A DNA stretch of 64,000 bases, taken from Fusibacter tunisiensis. Lineage in GTDB: Bacteria; Bacillota; Clostridia; Peptostreptococcales; Acidaminobacteraceae. The stretch is from assembly GCF_016908355.1 (NCBI RefSeq), contig NZ_JAFBDT010000010.1, positions 1-64,000 on the forward strand, in the 5' to 3' direction. Of the stretch, positions 52,774 through 61,702 are shown one piece after another (position 1 is the first letter of the stretch; every line of letters starts with the position of its first letter). The translations under genes were made by a program, and so were the position numbers. Under the pieces are notes generated by a model. The model did not search any database and was not told the origin of the DNA. It worked only from the letters and a program-made list of their open reading frames with translations.

Positions 52774-53733
52774 ATGAAACGAATCGCAGTATTGACCAGC
52801 GGTGGAGATGCACCGGGCATGAACGCTGCCATCCGTTCGGTTGTTCGCACGGGAATATATCATGGCTTGGAAGTGGCCGGCATTTATCAAGGATACCGTG
52901 GACTGATAGCTGGGGATATAGAGATGCTTAAAATTACCTCTGTTGGGGATATTATCCACAGAGGTGGAACGATGCTTAGAACTGCAAGATGTGAGGAATT
53001 TAAAACAGATGCAGGATTTGAGCGTGGTTTAAATATGCTAAAAATGTATAATATTGAAGGACTTGTTGTTATTGGTGGTGATGGCTCTTTTCAAGGTGCG
53101 AGACGGCTTTCAGACGCAGGTTTTCCAACAATTGGAATTCCCGGGACCATTGACAATGACCTTGCATACACAGATTTTACACTGGGATTTGATACAGCTT
53201 TAAATACGGTGGTAAATGCAATTGGTCATATTCGAGACACATCGTCGTCACATGGGACTGTTAATGTTATAGAAGTCATGGGCAGGGACTGTGGTGATAT
53301 TGCGCTATATGCTGGTCTTGCAGGGGGCGCAGAAGCAGTAATCATACCGGAATTGGATTATGATATAGATGCACTCTGTCGCACAATTATTCATGGTAAA
53401 AAACGGGGAAAACTACACAGTATTATTCTATTGGCAGAAGGGGTTGGAAAACCGTATGAATTGGCTGAAGAAATCCATCGTAAGACCAGTTCAGATGTAA
53501 AAGTGAGTGTAATAGGCTATTTACAACGTGGGGGTACACCAACGCCAAGCGACCGAATTCTTGGAAGCCGTATGGGTGCACATGCAGTGGATCTTTTGAG
53601 AACAGGCTCTGAGGGACGTGCTGTTGGTATTAAAGGTAATGAAATGATAGATATTCCTTTGGAAGAAGCAATTATGATGAAAAAGGATTATGATAAGGGT
53701 ATTTATGAACTTGCGAGAATATTGGCCATTTAG
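52774..53733 (+). CDS. pfkA: ATP-dependent 6-phosphofructokinase
   Basis: A 319-residue glycolytic enzyme. LTSGGDAPGMNAAIR (about 7-21), VIGGDGSFQGA (about 99-109; the Gly of GGDGS indicates ATP rather than pyrophosphate use), PGTIDNDL (about 123-130, catalytic Asp) and EVMGRDCGD (about 168-176) are present, as are the Arg residues of the allosteric site. AAGGAG precedes the ATG. Followed after 28 bases by pyk. Confidence 0.98.
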   Translation: MKRIAVLTSGGDAPGMNAAIRSVVRTGIYHGLEVAGIYQGYRGLIAGDIEMLKITSVGDIIHRGGTMLRTARCEEFKTDAGFERGLNMLKMYNIEGLVVIGGDGSFQGARRLSDAGFPTIGIPGTIDNDLAYTDFTLGFDTALNTVVNAIGHIRDTSSSHGTVNVIEVMGRDCGDIALYAGLAGGAEAVIIPELDYDIDALCRTIIHGKKRGKLHSIILLAEGVGKPYELAEEIHRKTSSDVKVSVIGYLQRGGTPTPSDRILGSRMGAHAVDLLRTGSEGRAVGIKGNEMIDIPLEEAIMMKKDYDKGIYELARILAI

Positions 53734-53761
53734 TGTCAATTCACAAAATTAGGAGGATTAT

Positions 53762-55522
53762 ATGTTAAGAAAAACAAAAATAGTGTGTACAATCGGACCA
53801 GCGAGTGAGCGTAAGGAAGTATTTAAGGAACTTGTAAACAGCGGATTAAATGTAGCCCGTCTAAACTTTTCGCATGGTGATCATGAAGAACATTTGGGAC
53901 GCATGAACACCATTAAGGAAGTTAGGAGAGAATTGGGCAAACCTGTTGCAATTTTATTGGACACCAAGGGGCCTGAAATTAGGACTGGAAAATTTGAAGA
54001 GCCAGTATATACATTGGTTGAAGGACAAGAATTTACATTGACCACTGACTCTTTTTTGGGCACTCAAAACAAGTGTCAGATTTCATATAAGGGGTTGCCG
54101 GATGATGTCGTTGTTGGCGATAAAATCCTTATTGATGATGGTTTGATTGAACTTGAAGTGCTTTCAAAATCTGAAACAGAAATTCTTACAAAAGTTCTAA
54201 ATGGTGGTGATGTTAAGAATAACAAGGGTGTAAATGTACCTGGTGTAAGCATTAAGCTCCCTGCAATTACAGAAAAAGACATCAATGACATTAAATTTGG
54301 AATTTCACAAGGGATTGATTTTATTGCAGCCAGCTTTATTCGTAAGGCAGCAGATGTTATGGAAATTCGAAAGGTTTTGGAAGAAAACAATGGCCACGGC
54401 ATACACATTATTTCTAAAATTGAAAATCAAGAAGGTGTGGATAATTTAGAGGAAATCTTGGAAGTATCAGATGGGCTTATGGTAGCTCGAGGAGATTTAG
54501 GGGTTGAGATTCCCACTGAAATGGTTCCAATTGTTCAGAAAAAAATGATTGAACTATGTAATAAAGAAGGTAAACCGGTTATTACAGCAACACAAATGCT
54601 AGATTCTATGATTCGCAATCCAAGACCGACAAGAGCTGAAGCGACAGATGTTGCCAATGCTATTTTTGATGGGACAGATGCTGTTATGCTATCTGGTGAA
54701 ACAGCTGCTGGAAAATACCCAATTGAAGCGGTACAAACCATGGCAAAGATTGCAATTGAAGCAGAACGTGCTTTGAACTACAAAGAAGTCCTCCAAAAGA
54801 GAATTCAACTATCTGATGAATACGGGGTTACGTATGCGGTAAGCCATTCTACTGCCACATCTGCTTTAGATTTGGATGCATCTGCAATTATTACTGCAAC
54901 TTCTTCAGGGTACACGGCTCGAAAAGTTTCTATGTTAAAACCAAAGGCGCCAGTTATAGCGTGTACGGTTTCAGATGAAGTGTGCCGAAAATTGGCACTT
55001 GTATGGGGCGTATTTCCGCTTGTCATTGGGGATGCGGATTCAACGGATTTGATTTTTGATTTGTCTGTTCAAAAAGCAAAAGCTCATGGTTTTGTAACAG
55101 AGGGCGATTTGGTCATTATCACAGCAGGGGTTCCTGTAGGTGTATCAGGGGCTACCAATATTATGAAAATTCATTTGGTAGGTGAAGTCTTAATCAAAGG
55201 GACTGGACTTGTGAGAAGTCGTATTAGAGGAAATGTTTGTGTTGGCAGTACTGCAGACCAACTAAAGGATAAGTTTAAAGATGGTGATATTATTGTGGCT
55301 TCTTACACAGACAAAGATATGGTCCCATATTTAGAGAAGGCATCTGGTTTTGTTGTTGAAGAGGGTGGCTATACGTCACATGGTGCAATTGTAGCCTTAA
55401 GTTTAAAGAAACCTTGTGTTGTAGGCGCTTCAAATGCCACAGAATTGCTAAAAGACGGAATGGAAGTCACCTTAGACTCTGTTAAGGGGATTGTATATGC
55501 TGGTAAAGCCAGAATGTTATAA
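53762..55522 (+). CDS. pyk: Pyruvate kinase with C-terminal PEP-utiliser-like domain
   Basis: A 586-residue enzyme making ATP and pyruvate from PEP. The core carries KIVCTIGPAS (about 6-15), NFSHGDH (about 36-42), KIENQEG (about 218-224) and TATQMLDSM (about 278-286). The last ~110 residues are the swivelling PEP-utiliser domain (GGYTSHGAIVAL, about 536-547) found in Bacillus and Clostridium enzymes. TAGGAGG precedes the ATG. Confidence 0.98.
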   Translation: MLRKTKIVCTIGPASERKEVFKELVNSGLNVARLNFSHGDHEEHLGRMNTIKEVRRELGKPVAILLDTKGPEIRTGKFEEPVYTLVEGQEFTLTTDSFLGTQNKCQISYKGLPDDVVVGDKILIDDGLIELEVLSKSETEILTKVLNGGDVKNNKGVNVPGVSIKLPAITEKDINDIKFGISQGIDFIAASFIRKAADVMEIRKVLEENNGHGIHIISKIENQEGVDNLEEILEVSDGLMVARGDLGVEIPTEMVPIVQKKMIELCNKEGKPVITATQMLDSMIRNPRPTRAEATDVANAIFDGTDAVMLSGETAAGKYPIEAVQTMAKIAIEAERALNYKEVLQKRIQLSDEYGVTYAVSHSTATSALDLDASAIITATSSGYTARKVSMLKPKAPVIACTVSDEVCRKLALVWGVFPLVIGDADSTDLIFDLSVQKAKAHGFVTEGDLVIITAGVPVGVSGATNIMKIHLVGEVLIKGTGLVRSRIRGNVCVGSTADQLKDKFKDGDIIVASYTDKDMVPYLEKASGFVVEEGGYTSHGAIVALSLKKPCVVGASNATELLKDGMEVTLDSVKGIVYAGKARML

Positions 55523-55533
55523 GTGAGGTTTTT

Positions 55534-56559
55534 ATGAAAACCAGAAAACTTGGCAACACGACTATGGAAGTTTTCCCTGTTGGATTTGGTGGTATTCCCA
55601 TTCAACGAATTGACTCAACTGAAGTAGGTCCAATTGTAGATGAAATGATTTTAAATGGCATAAATTTCATTGATACGGCAAGGGGTTATACAGTAAGTGA
55701 ATCCTATTTGGGAGAAGCACTTTCTAGTGGGAAGCGCAAACACTTTTTTTTGGCCACTAAATCTCCTGCAAAGGATTATGAGACGATGAAGGCGGATATT
55801 GCCACAAGTTTAGCTGCTTTAAAAACGGACAATATTGACTTGTATCAGTGTCATTTGGTAAAAAATCGTGAAGAATACGATAAAATTGTTTCGGAAGATG
55901 GGGCTTATAGAGCACTTGTTGAAGCGCGAGATGAAGGTAAAATTAAACACATTGGTATCACAGCTCATAGCGTAGACTTACTTATGGAAGTTGTTGACCA
56001 TATGCCGTTTGAAACGCTTCAGTTTCCATACAATATTATTGAACGTCAAGCTGAGATTCTTTTTGAGAGAGCCAAAGCGCGAGACATTGGGGTAATTGTT
56101 ATGAAACCTTTAGCAGGTGGTGCAATTGACAATGCCCAACTCAGTTTAAAATTCATATTGAATAATCCAAATGTTTCTGTGGTCATTCCGGGGATGGATC
56201 ATGTTAATCAAGTTAAGCAAAATTCTGAAGTGGCGTCGATGTCATTAGAATTGACTCAGGACGAGAGAGATGAAATTGAAGTGATCAGAAGTTCGCTTGG
56301 TGAAACCTTTTGCAGAAGATGTGGCTATTGTCTTCCTTGTGTTCAGGGGATTGATATTCCAACTCAGTTTATCTTAGAAGGCTACTTAACGCGATACAAC
56401 TTAAAGGAGTGGGCGCAAATCCGATATGACAGTCAATCTGTAAAAGCGGATGCTTGTATTGACTGCGGTGCATGTGAACCCAGATGTCCATATCACTTGC
56501 CAATTCGAAAAATGCTGAAAAATGTTTCAGCACAGTTTAAGGCAAACGCAGCATTATAA
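55534..56559 (+). CDS. Aldo/keto reductase with C-terminal ferredoxin domain
   Basis: A 341-residue protein: AKR barrel (about 1-255) with catalytic residues Asp and Tyr in FIDTARGYT (about 47-55), Lys in LATKSP (about 73-78) and His in YQCHLV (about 105-110), followed by a cysteine-rich tail. The tail has CRRCGYCLPC (about 259-268) and CIDCGACEPRCP (about 308-319), enough for one or two [4Fe-4S] clusters. This AKR-ferredoxin form is frequent in anaerobes and may couple carbonyl reduction to ferredoxin. Substrate unknown. It follows pyk by 11 bases. Confidence 0.9.
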   Translation: MKTRKLGNTTMEVFPVGFGGIPIQRIDSTEVGPIVDEMILNGINFIDTARGYTVSESYLGEALSSGKRKHFFLATKSPAKDYETMKADIATSLAALKTDNIDLYQCHLVKNREEYDKIVSEDGAYRALVEARDEGKIKHIGITAHSVDLLMEVVDHMPFETLQFPYNIIERQAEILFERAKARDIGVIVMKPLAGGAIDNAQLSLKFILNNPNVSVVIPGMDHVNQVKQNSEVASMSLELTQDERDEIEVIRSSLGETFCRRCGYCLPCVQGIDIPTQFILEGYLTRYNLKEWAQIRYDSQSVKADACIDCGACEPRCPYHLPIRKMLKNVSAQFKANAAL

Positions 56560-56570
56560 TTTTGGGTAAA

Positions 56571-56630
56571 AAAAACCCCCGATGAATAGCATTTTACACC
56601 TTGTGTGATAGGCTAAGCATCGGGGGTTTT
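56571..56630. terminator. Bidirectional terminator between AKR and GerMN-like gene
   Basis: AAAACCCCCGATG and CATCGGGGGTTTT form a perfect 13-pair stem around about 34 bases of loop, with A-run on the left and T-run on the right. It can stop both convergent transcripts. Confidence 0.88.
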
Positions 56631-56634
56631 CAGT

Positions 56635-57918
56635 TTAGTATGCATTCAAATACTTGTAGGCAGTACCGCTGGAAATTTCAGTACCATCAATTTTGATAAT
56701 GACTTTAGTCACTTCTTTTAAAGAAGTGAATGTTTGAATGAGACTGTCCGTTAAGAGGTCTTGAAATTTTAGATAGACATCACTGAGTTCTATATTAAAA
56801 TCAAGAATCAGTGTTTCGTTTTCCAACGTATAAGCCATCAAACTTGTATTGGATGGTAACATTTGAATCCATGATTTTTCAAGTGTAACAGGAAGTGCCG
56901 TAAAACTTAACCCATCAACAAGTGCGTTTAATCGATCTTCAAATGGCGCATCTTGAGTTTGATTAAGGGGAATTGGCATTAAATAAACAGCTTCAAAATT
57001 AGATCTTGTTCCAACAAAAACTGACAGCTCATTTTCATAGCTGTAGACGGTTTCAAGATTAACGTCTTCATAACGACCAGTTGTTTTATCATTGATGACA
57101 AATTTGACACCTTCAATATAGCCAAGTGACAAAAGAGATTTAGATACGGATTCTGTTATTAATGGAAATTTTCCGTCAAACCCTTGGAGTTCGTCATCAA
57201 AAATATAGACGGAAGCAATACGGTCTCGAATGCGCATTTTAGGCGCGTATGGAACGATAGGAAGTTCACTGTTTAAGCCATATGAAACGCTATCAAAAGC
57301 ATGAAGTGCGTTATAGAGTGAACGCCAACGATTGTCACCAGGATCAAAGCTGAGGCTAATAGGTACAACTCTTGAGTAGCTTTCATTTGGTACGTAGAGT
57401 GTCATATAAGACCCATCTGTATTTGTGGCGCCAGGATAAGTGCCTTTTTCTTTGTAAGTGCTAAGCTGGAGAGTAATAGGATCAACTGGATACAGTTCAT
57501 TTTGCGACTCAATACGAACTGTGTAGTAGTCTTCAATGTCCAAAGGTAACAGTTCATTTAGTGGAAGTGTTACGTGTAAACCATCATTTGCAATTGAACT
57601 ATTTGAAAGGGCATTAAGAAGTGGTATATTTTCAATAGATGACTTCTGGCCCTTGTATTCAACGGTAAAGAAAGATGCCCAATCATCTGGAAAATTTCCA
57701 TTTGAACTGGACAAAACCAAATCCCAGCTTTGGTTCTCTGAAATATGTCTATCCGTCCATGACAAGTGTGGTGGCGTAGGTTCAGCTGTTGTCGTTTCAG
57801 TTGGATCTACAATAGGCTGCGTAAGGTTTAAGGATAAAATATCAGTACTCAATGGCAGTGCAGTTGCTAAAAATAATAGTATTAGAATAAAAATAATATT
57901 TGTAAAGAATTTAATCAT
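56635..57918 (-). CDS. Secreted protein with GerMN-like repeats
   Basis: A 427-residue exported protein: signal peptide (about 1-25), Thr/Pro-rich linker (about 35-52), an Ig-like region (about 55-160), then two GerMN-like segments (about 165-285, MTLYVPN, and 295-425, VYLMPIPL then DRLNALVDGLSF and LILDFNIEL). GerM in Bacillus helps spore germination and wall assembly; here the assignment rests on pattern only. AGGAGGG precedes the ATG. It is 31 bases downstream of the membrane-protein gene on the same strand. Confidence 0.68.
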   Translation of the reverse strand: MIKFFTNIIFILILLFLATALPLSTDILSLNLTQPIVDPTETTTAEPTPPHLSWTDRHISENQSWDLVLSSSNGNFPDDWASFFTVEYKGQKSSIENIPLLNALSNSSIANDGLHVTLPLNELLPLDIEDYYTVRIESQNELYPVDPITLQLSTYKEKGTYPGATNTDGSYMTLYVPNESYSRVVPISLSFDPGDNRWRSLYNALHAFDSVSYGLNSELPIVPYAPKMRIRDRIASVYIFDDELQGFDGKFPLITESVSKSLLSLGYIEGVKFVINDKTTGRYEDVNLETVYSYENELSVFVGTRSNFEAVYLMPIPLNQTQDAPFEDRLNALVDGLSFTALPVTLEKSWIQMLPSNTSLMAYTLENETLILDFNIELSDVYLKFQDLLTDSLIQTFTSLKEVTKVIIKIDGTEISSGTAYKYLNAY

Positions 57919-57949
57919 TACACCCTCCTAGTGTTGGCTTATAAGAGTA

Positions 57950-58918
57950 TTATAAATCAATTGGCTTGAGTTTAAAAGAAGTCAACAGAAATTTTACGGT
58001 TAAAGTTGCTACAAAGGCAGATATGCCTAATTTTCCACCAAATCCAATGAAAATTGGGAGGGATTGGAAAAACAAAAAACCGCTGAGCCCACCTGCAAAT
58101 GCATAATAGTGCCATGTAGGTAGGTGTGTTTTGCTGCCCATTCCAACAAAGGTACCACAGTAAATGGAAAGAGACAATAAGGCTGCATAGTTGGGTAAGA
58201 TTAGTATGAGAATCCATTCTGAAAGTAGTGCAATTAAACTTGACGCTATTACTGTATTGTGATGGAGTCGTCTTGACAGGTAGTCCGTTGCAAGAGCACC
58301 AAAAGCACCTGAAAGAACTGTGGGTATCAGCATAAAAGGTGTGTATACCATGTGCGTTATATCAATTCCAGCGCCTATGAAATGAAAAGATTCCAAATTT
58401 GATACAAGGGCTGTAAAGGTGACGCCCAAAAAAGCAGTTGTACCAAGTTTGCCACCAATACCTTGAAAGGCCTCCTTACCATATACATATAATAGGCCGG
58501 AAATAATGGCAGCCATCAAAAGGTCACTAAATCCAAAAACATGAATGGAAGACATGCCAACAAAGGTGCCTGTAAAGACAGCGACGGCATCTTTTTTTAA
58601 AAATTTTGCACCAAGAAGACCTGTAATCGCAGAAGCCATAAGCGGTGAAAATCCTATGTAGGCAAGGCTGTAAGTTATAAAGGCCCCACCAATAACGCTA
58701 TAAAAGTGCTCAAAAGACCGCTCTGTCGTAGGTGTACAATCTTGAGTCCAGTCCTCTTTTGAAAAGACTATGGTTTCTATGACTGTGGCTGTTGTTGGAA
58801 TCAGTATCAAAATGACAACTGCAAAATGTGAAAATCTATAGTGTGAAGCGAACATGATTGCACTGTAAAATATAGAAATTAACATATAAAAAAAAGCAGA
58901 TATTTTCCTTGGACACAT
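57950..58918 (-). CDS. Membrane protein with internal duplication, unknown function
   Basis: About 322 residues, hydrophobic throughout, perhaps eight to ten membrane segments. The two halves share a pattern: GTFVGM(S/G)S followed 40-odd residues later by GGKLG(T/I)(T/S)AF, seen at about 110-165 and 255-310. The same two motifs in the same order show a tandem duplication. I do not recognise the family. The ATG at 58918 (CGAGGT upstream) is chosen because an upstream extension to 59152 runs antisense through a real gene and is not hydrophobic. It is in one operon with the GerMN-like gene. Confidence 0.7.
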   Translation of the reverse strand: MCPRKISAFFYMLISIFYSAIMFASHYRFSHFAVVILILIPTTATVIETIVFSKEDWTQDCTPTTERSFEHFYSVIGGAFITYSLAYIGFSPLMASAITGLLGAKFLKKDAVAVFTGTFVGMSSIHVFGFSDLLMAAIISGLLYVYGKEAFQGIGGKLGTTAFLGVTFTALVSNLESFHFIGAGIDITHMVYTPFMLIPTVLSGAFGALATDYLSRRLHHNTVIASSLIALLSEWILILILPNYAALLSLSIYCGTFVGMGSKTHLPTWHYYAFAGGLSGFLFFQSLPIFIGFGGKLGISAFVATLTVKFLLTSFKLKPIDL

Positions 58919-58953
58919 AAAAACCTCGTTAAAAGTGTTTGAATTAATCTTTA

Positions 58954-58983
58954 TTGCATTATAACATACAATTTTGATAAAAT
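58954..58983. promoter_or_regulatory. Divergent promoter region
   Basis: Plus strand: TTGCAT at 58954-58959, 18-base spacer, TAAAAT at 58978-58983, toward the coiled-coil/FtsEX operon. Minus strand: TATAAT read at 58958-58963 with a TG extension, toward the membrane-protein gene. The two overlap, so they may compete. Confidence 0.45.
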
Positions 58984-59012
58984 AAGAATTAATTTGGGAA
59001 TAAGGTGTAGAG

Positions 59013-60113
59013 ATGAAAACAGTACAATTGCTAATCCTTTGTGGGTTTATTTTGGTTTTGAATTTTGGCGTTTCAAGCGCTGAATTACAGGCATCTCCCT
59101 TGGAGATCGAAGATAAACTTGAGATGATGAAAAAGACTGAACAGGAGACCATTGAGACTTTATTTGAATTGTATTCAAAAATGGAATTGGCACAAACTGA
59201 AAAAAAGAAAATCGAAAGGGATATTCAAGAATTGACACAAACGCTTAATGGTATTCAACTGGACGTTGATGAAAAAACAAGACAGTTGGATGTCACGAAA
59301 GATGCTTTGCGTCAGTCTCTGATATCAAGACAAAAAACAGGAACAGGCTCATTGATTCAAATGATTTTGGAATCTGAACGGATTAAGGACTTTATAGACA
59401 GGCTTTATCTAATCCGTGATTTATCAAGACATACAAATGAATTGCTCCTTGCAGTAGAAGACCAAGCAAAACGTTTGACGTTGGAACAAGAAAAATTGCA
59501 GGCCTTGCGATCGAGTTTAGAGGATAAAGAATCAGATTTGACAAGACAGATTGAAAAAATCACAACTTCTGTGTTGGAGTTGGAATCGTTTTTAGAAGGA
59601 TTGACTGCTGAAAAGGCTGTTTATGAAATGTACCTTCAGTCTATTGAAAGTTTATGGAATTCTTTAACGCCTATGTTTACAGATATGGTGACAACAATCA
59701 ACGCGCTGATTGAACAAGGTGATTTTCCAGAAGATATGATTGAAGTGAACTTTTCTTTATTTTCTGCCAAGGGCGTTTTAAGAGATGCAAAATTTAATTC
59801 AGTCCTTATGGAAAAGGAAGCGTTGCCTCAAATGTCTTTTAAATTTTCAGATGAAGGGGCTGTTGTTGAGTTACCAGAATATAAGTTGGTGCTACAAGGG
59901 GAATTTTTGATTGAAACGCCTCAAATTATGAAATTTGAAGTTACGGGAGGCACCTTTAACGCATTGCCTATGTCAGAGGCGGCACTTACGGATTTATTTA
60001 GTGAAGGTGATCTGATTTTTAATTTAGAAAAACTACTGGGAAAGAATGAAATAAAGCGCATTGAACATAAAGAAGGTTACATGGTTTTAGATGTTGGCAT
60101 TAAGTTATTTTAG
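59013..60113 (+). CDS. PcsB-like coiled-coil protein lacking a peptidase domain
   Basis: A 366-residue exported protein: signal peptide (about 1-23), long coiled coil (about 28-210), then a domain of about 150 residues of unknown fold. The segment TGTGSLIQMILESERIKDF (about 109-127) matches the hinge motif of PcsB/EnvC coiled coils, including the one in this window at 12220-12300. No M23, CHAP or other hydrolase motif (no HxH, no catalytic Cys/His) is seen. It is followed by a second ftsE-ftsX pair, 12 bases away, so it is the likely FtsX partner. The C-terminal domain may bind a separate enzyme or lipid. Confidence 0.75.
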   Translation: MKTVQLLILCGFILVLNFGVSSAELQASPLEIEDKLEMMKKTEQETIETLFELYSKMELAQTEKKKIERDIQELTQTLNGIQLDVDEKTRQLDVTKDALRQSLISRQKTGTGSLIQMILESERIKDFIDRLYLIRDLSRHTNELLLAVEDQAKRLTLEQEKLQALRSSLEDKESDLTRQIEKITTSVLELESFLEGLTAEKAVYEMYLQSIESLWNSLTPMFTDMVTTINALIEQGDFPEDMIEVNFSLFSAKGVLRDAKFNSVLMEKEALPQMSFKFSDEGAVVELPEYKLVLQGEFLIETPQIMKFEVTGGTFNALPMSEAALTDLFSEGDLIFNLEKLLGKNEIKRIEHKEGYMVLDVGIKLF

Positions 60114-60125
60114 GGGGATGAAAGT

Positions 60126-60794
60126 ATGATTGAAGCCCAAAAAGTAGAACTGATATATCCAGATGGTACTCAGGCAATTAAACCGTTTGATTTGACCATA
60201 GGAAAAGGAGAGTTATGGTATATAACAGGACCCAGTGGGTCTGGTAAAACCAGTTTTCTAAAAATGCTGGTTGGTGAAGTGATTCCAACAGGTGGGATTT
60301 TATCAGTTCTGAAGACACATATTTCTGAAACGAATGGAAAGTCCATTCGTAGACTTAGGCAAGATATTGGACCTGTTTTTCAAGATTTTAGAGTGCTGGA
60401 AGGGCATACTGTTTTTGAAAATATCCGAATAGGCATGCGATTTCTCAAGATTTCTCGTACAGAAATGAATCAAAGCGCTATGGAAATTTTAGGAAGAGTG
60501 GGCCTTGAGCATAAGGCAAACACACTTGTAGACCACCTATCCTGGGGAGAAAGACAACGTGTTGGGATAGCACGTGCCAGCGTGAGAAAGCCCAAATTGA
60601 TTGTAGCAGATGAACCTACGGGAAATTTAGACCATGACAATGCTGTAAAGATTTTGGATTTGCTTGAATCTTTTGTATCCTCTGAAACAACTGTAATCAT
60701 AACAACACATGCAACCCATTTAATTGAGAAACCATTTGGTCACCAGCTTATCCATATGGATTTGGGAAACATTAAAGTTGAAAGAGAGGTGTAG
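60126..60794 (+). CDS. FtsE-like ABC ATPase (second copy)
   Basis: A 222-residue FtsE homologue. Walker A GPSGSGKTS (35-43), Q-loop VFQDFR (84-89), Walker B LIVADEPTG (158-166) and H-loop TTHAT are intact, but the ABC signature is LSWGERQR (138-145), with Trp in place of the second residue of the usual LSGG. This Gly-to-Trp change at the ATP-contacting loop is rare and might slow hydrolysis. The gene lies between the coiled-coil gene and ftsX2. Confidence 0.88.
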   Translation: MIEAQKVELIYPDGTQAIKPFDLTIGKGELWYITGPSGSGKTSFLKMLVGEVIPTGGILSVLKTHISETNGKSIRRLRQDIGPVFQDFRVLEGHTVFENIRIGMRFLKISRTEMNQSAMEILGRVGLEHKANTLVDHLSWGERQRVGIARASVRKPKLIVADEPTGNLDHDNAVKILDLLESFVSSETTVIITTHATHLIEKPFGHQLIHMDLGNIKVEREV

Positions 60795-60802
60795 ACTGCG
60801 GT

Positions 60803-61684
60803 ATGGGATTAAAAAATACAGGGTATTTTCTAAATGAAATTCGCGTTATTCTTTTAAAAAATAAAATGTCTTCACTGTTGTCTTTTTTTAGTATCATCTT
60901 AATTTTTGGAATTGTAATTGTTCTTGTTACAAGTGTTTGGATGTTATCCAACTGGGTGTCAAAAATTCAAGATGAGGCTGAAATAAGTATATTCTACGAT
61001 CAGTCCTTAGAACCAGTTGAAGTTGATGCGCTTTTCAAGGCCCTACAGGAGGTTTCGGGGATTGAATCAGTCAGATCTGTAACAGCTGATGAAGCCCATG
61101 ATAGAATGTCGAATTTACTGGATGACCAAGCGCATGTCCTTTTGTTATTTGATGAGACGCCTTTTGAACCTTTTTTTGAAATTACATTTAATTTTGACCA
61201 TCGTGAAACGATGCTTTTAGCGCTTAAGGACGTCCATGGCATAAGTTATATAAGAGACAATAGAGAGATATTGGATCGATTAGCCGACCTTGAAAAGGTG
61301 GCAGAGGGAATGTCGTTAGGTATTGGCATTGCGATGTTGGTTGCTATGTTTATTATAACATCACATGTGATTCGAGAAGGAATAGTGGGAAATTACGAAC
61401 ACATTAAAACATTGAAATTATTGGGGGCGCCAGATTGGTTCATTAACACGCCTTATGTGATTGAAGGTGCAATTTTGACAGGTATAAGTGCACTTATAGC
61501 CTATGGATTAAGCATTCCAATTATGGAAAGTATACATCGAGGGGTTGTGGAAACTGTGGTTTTTCTCCCACTTCTGGAGATGAATAAACTCTGGATAAAG
61601 TGGGCTTTATATGGTTTGCCTACAGCGTTTGTTTTAGGTCTATTGTCCAGTTATTTCAGTTTAAAAACCCCAAAGACCACATAA
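60803..61684 (+). CDS. FtsX-like ABC permease (second copy)
   Basis: A 293-residue FtsX homologue: TM1 (about 23-46), extracellular loop (about 50-165), then three further membrane segments (about 168-190, 215-240, 262-285). ELLGAPDWFINTPYVIEG-like (KLLGAPDWFI) at about 208-217 is the FtsX signature region. It is clearly diverged from the FtsX at 10953. Together with the coiled-coil protein and FtsE2 it forms a complete second FtsEX module. Confidence 0.9.
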   Translation: MGLKNTGYFLNEIRVILLKNKMSSLLSFFSIILIFGIVIVLVTSVWMLSNWVSKIQDEAEISIFYDQSLEPVEVDALFKALQEVSGIESVRSVTADEAHDRMSNLLDDQAHVLLLFDETPFEPFFEITFNFDHRETMLLALKDVHGISYIRDNREILDRLADLEKVAEGMSLGIGIAMLVAMFIITSHVIREGIVGNYEHIKTLKLLGAPDWFINTPYVIEGAILTGISALIAYGLSIPIMESIHRGVVETVVFLPLLEMNKLWIKWALYGLPTAFVLGLLSSYFSLKTPKTT

Positions 61685-61700
61685 AGGGCTTCGGGGTTTT
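61663..61700. terminator. Bidirectional terminator between ftsX2 and prfC
   Basis: AAAAACCCC pairs with GGGGTTTT, with an AAAG/CTT extension, flanked by T-rich sequence on the right and A-rich on the left. The 5' arm lies inside the end of ftsX2. Confidence 0.8.
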
Positions 61701-61702
61701 CT

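Noticed and set aside
57536-57931. Plus-strand frame of 131 codons opposite the GerMN-like gene
   Set aside because: Shadow of a minus-strand gene with signal peptide and a good AGGAGGG start site.
58919-59152. N-terminal extension of the duplicated membrane protein
   Set aside because: It runs antisense through the start of the coiled-coil gene, and the ATG at 58918 has its own ribosome-binding site.
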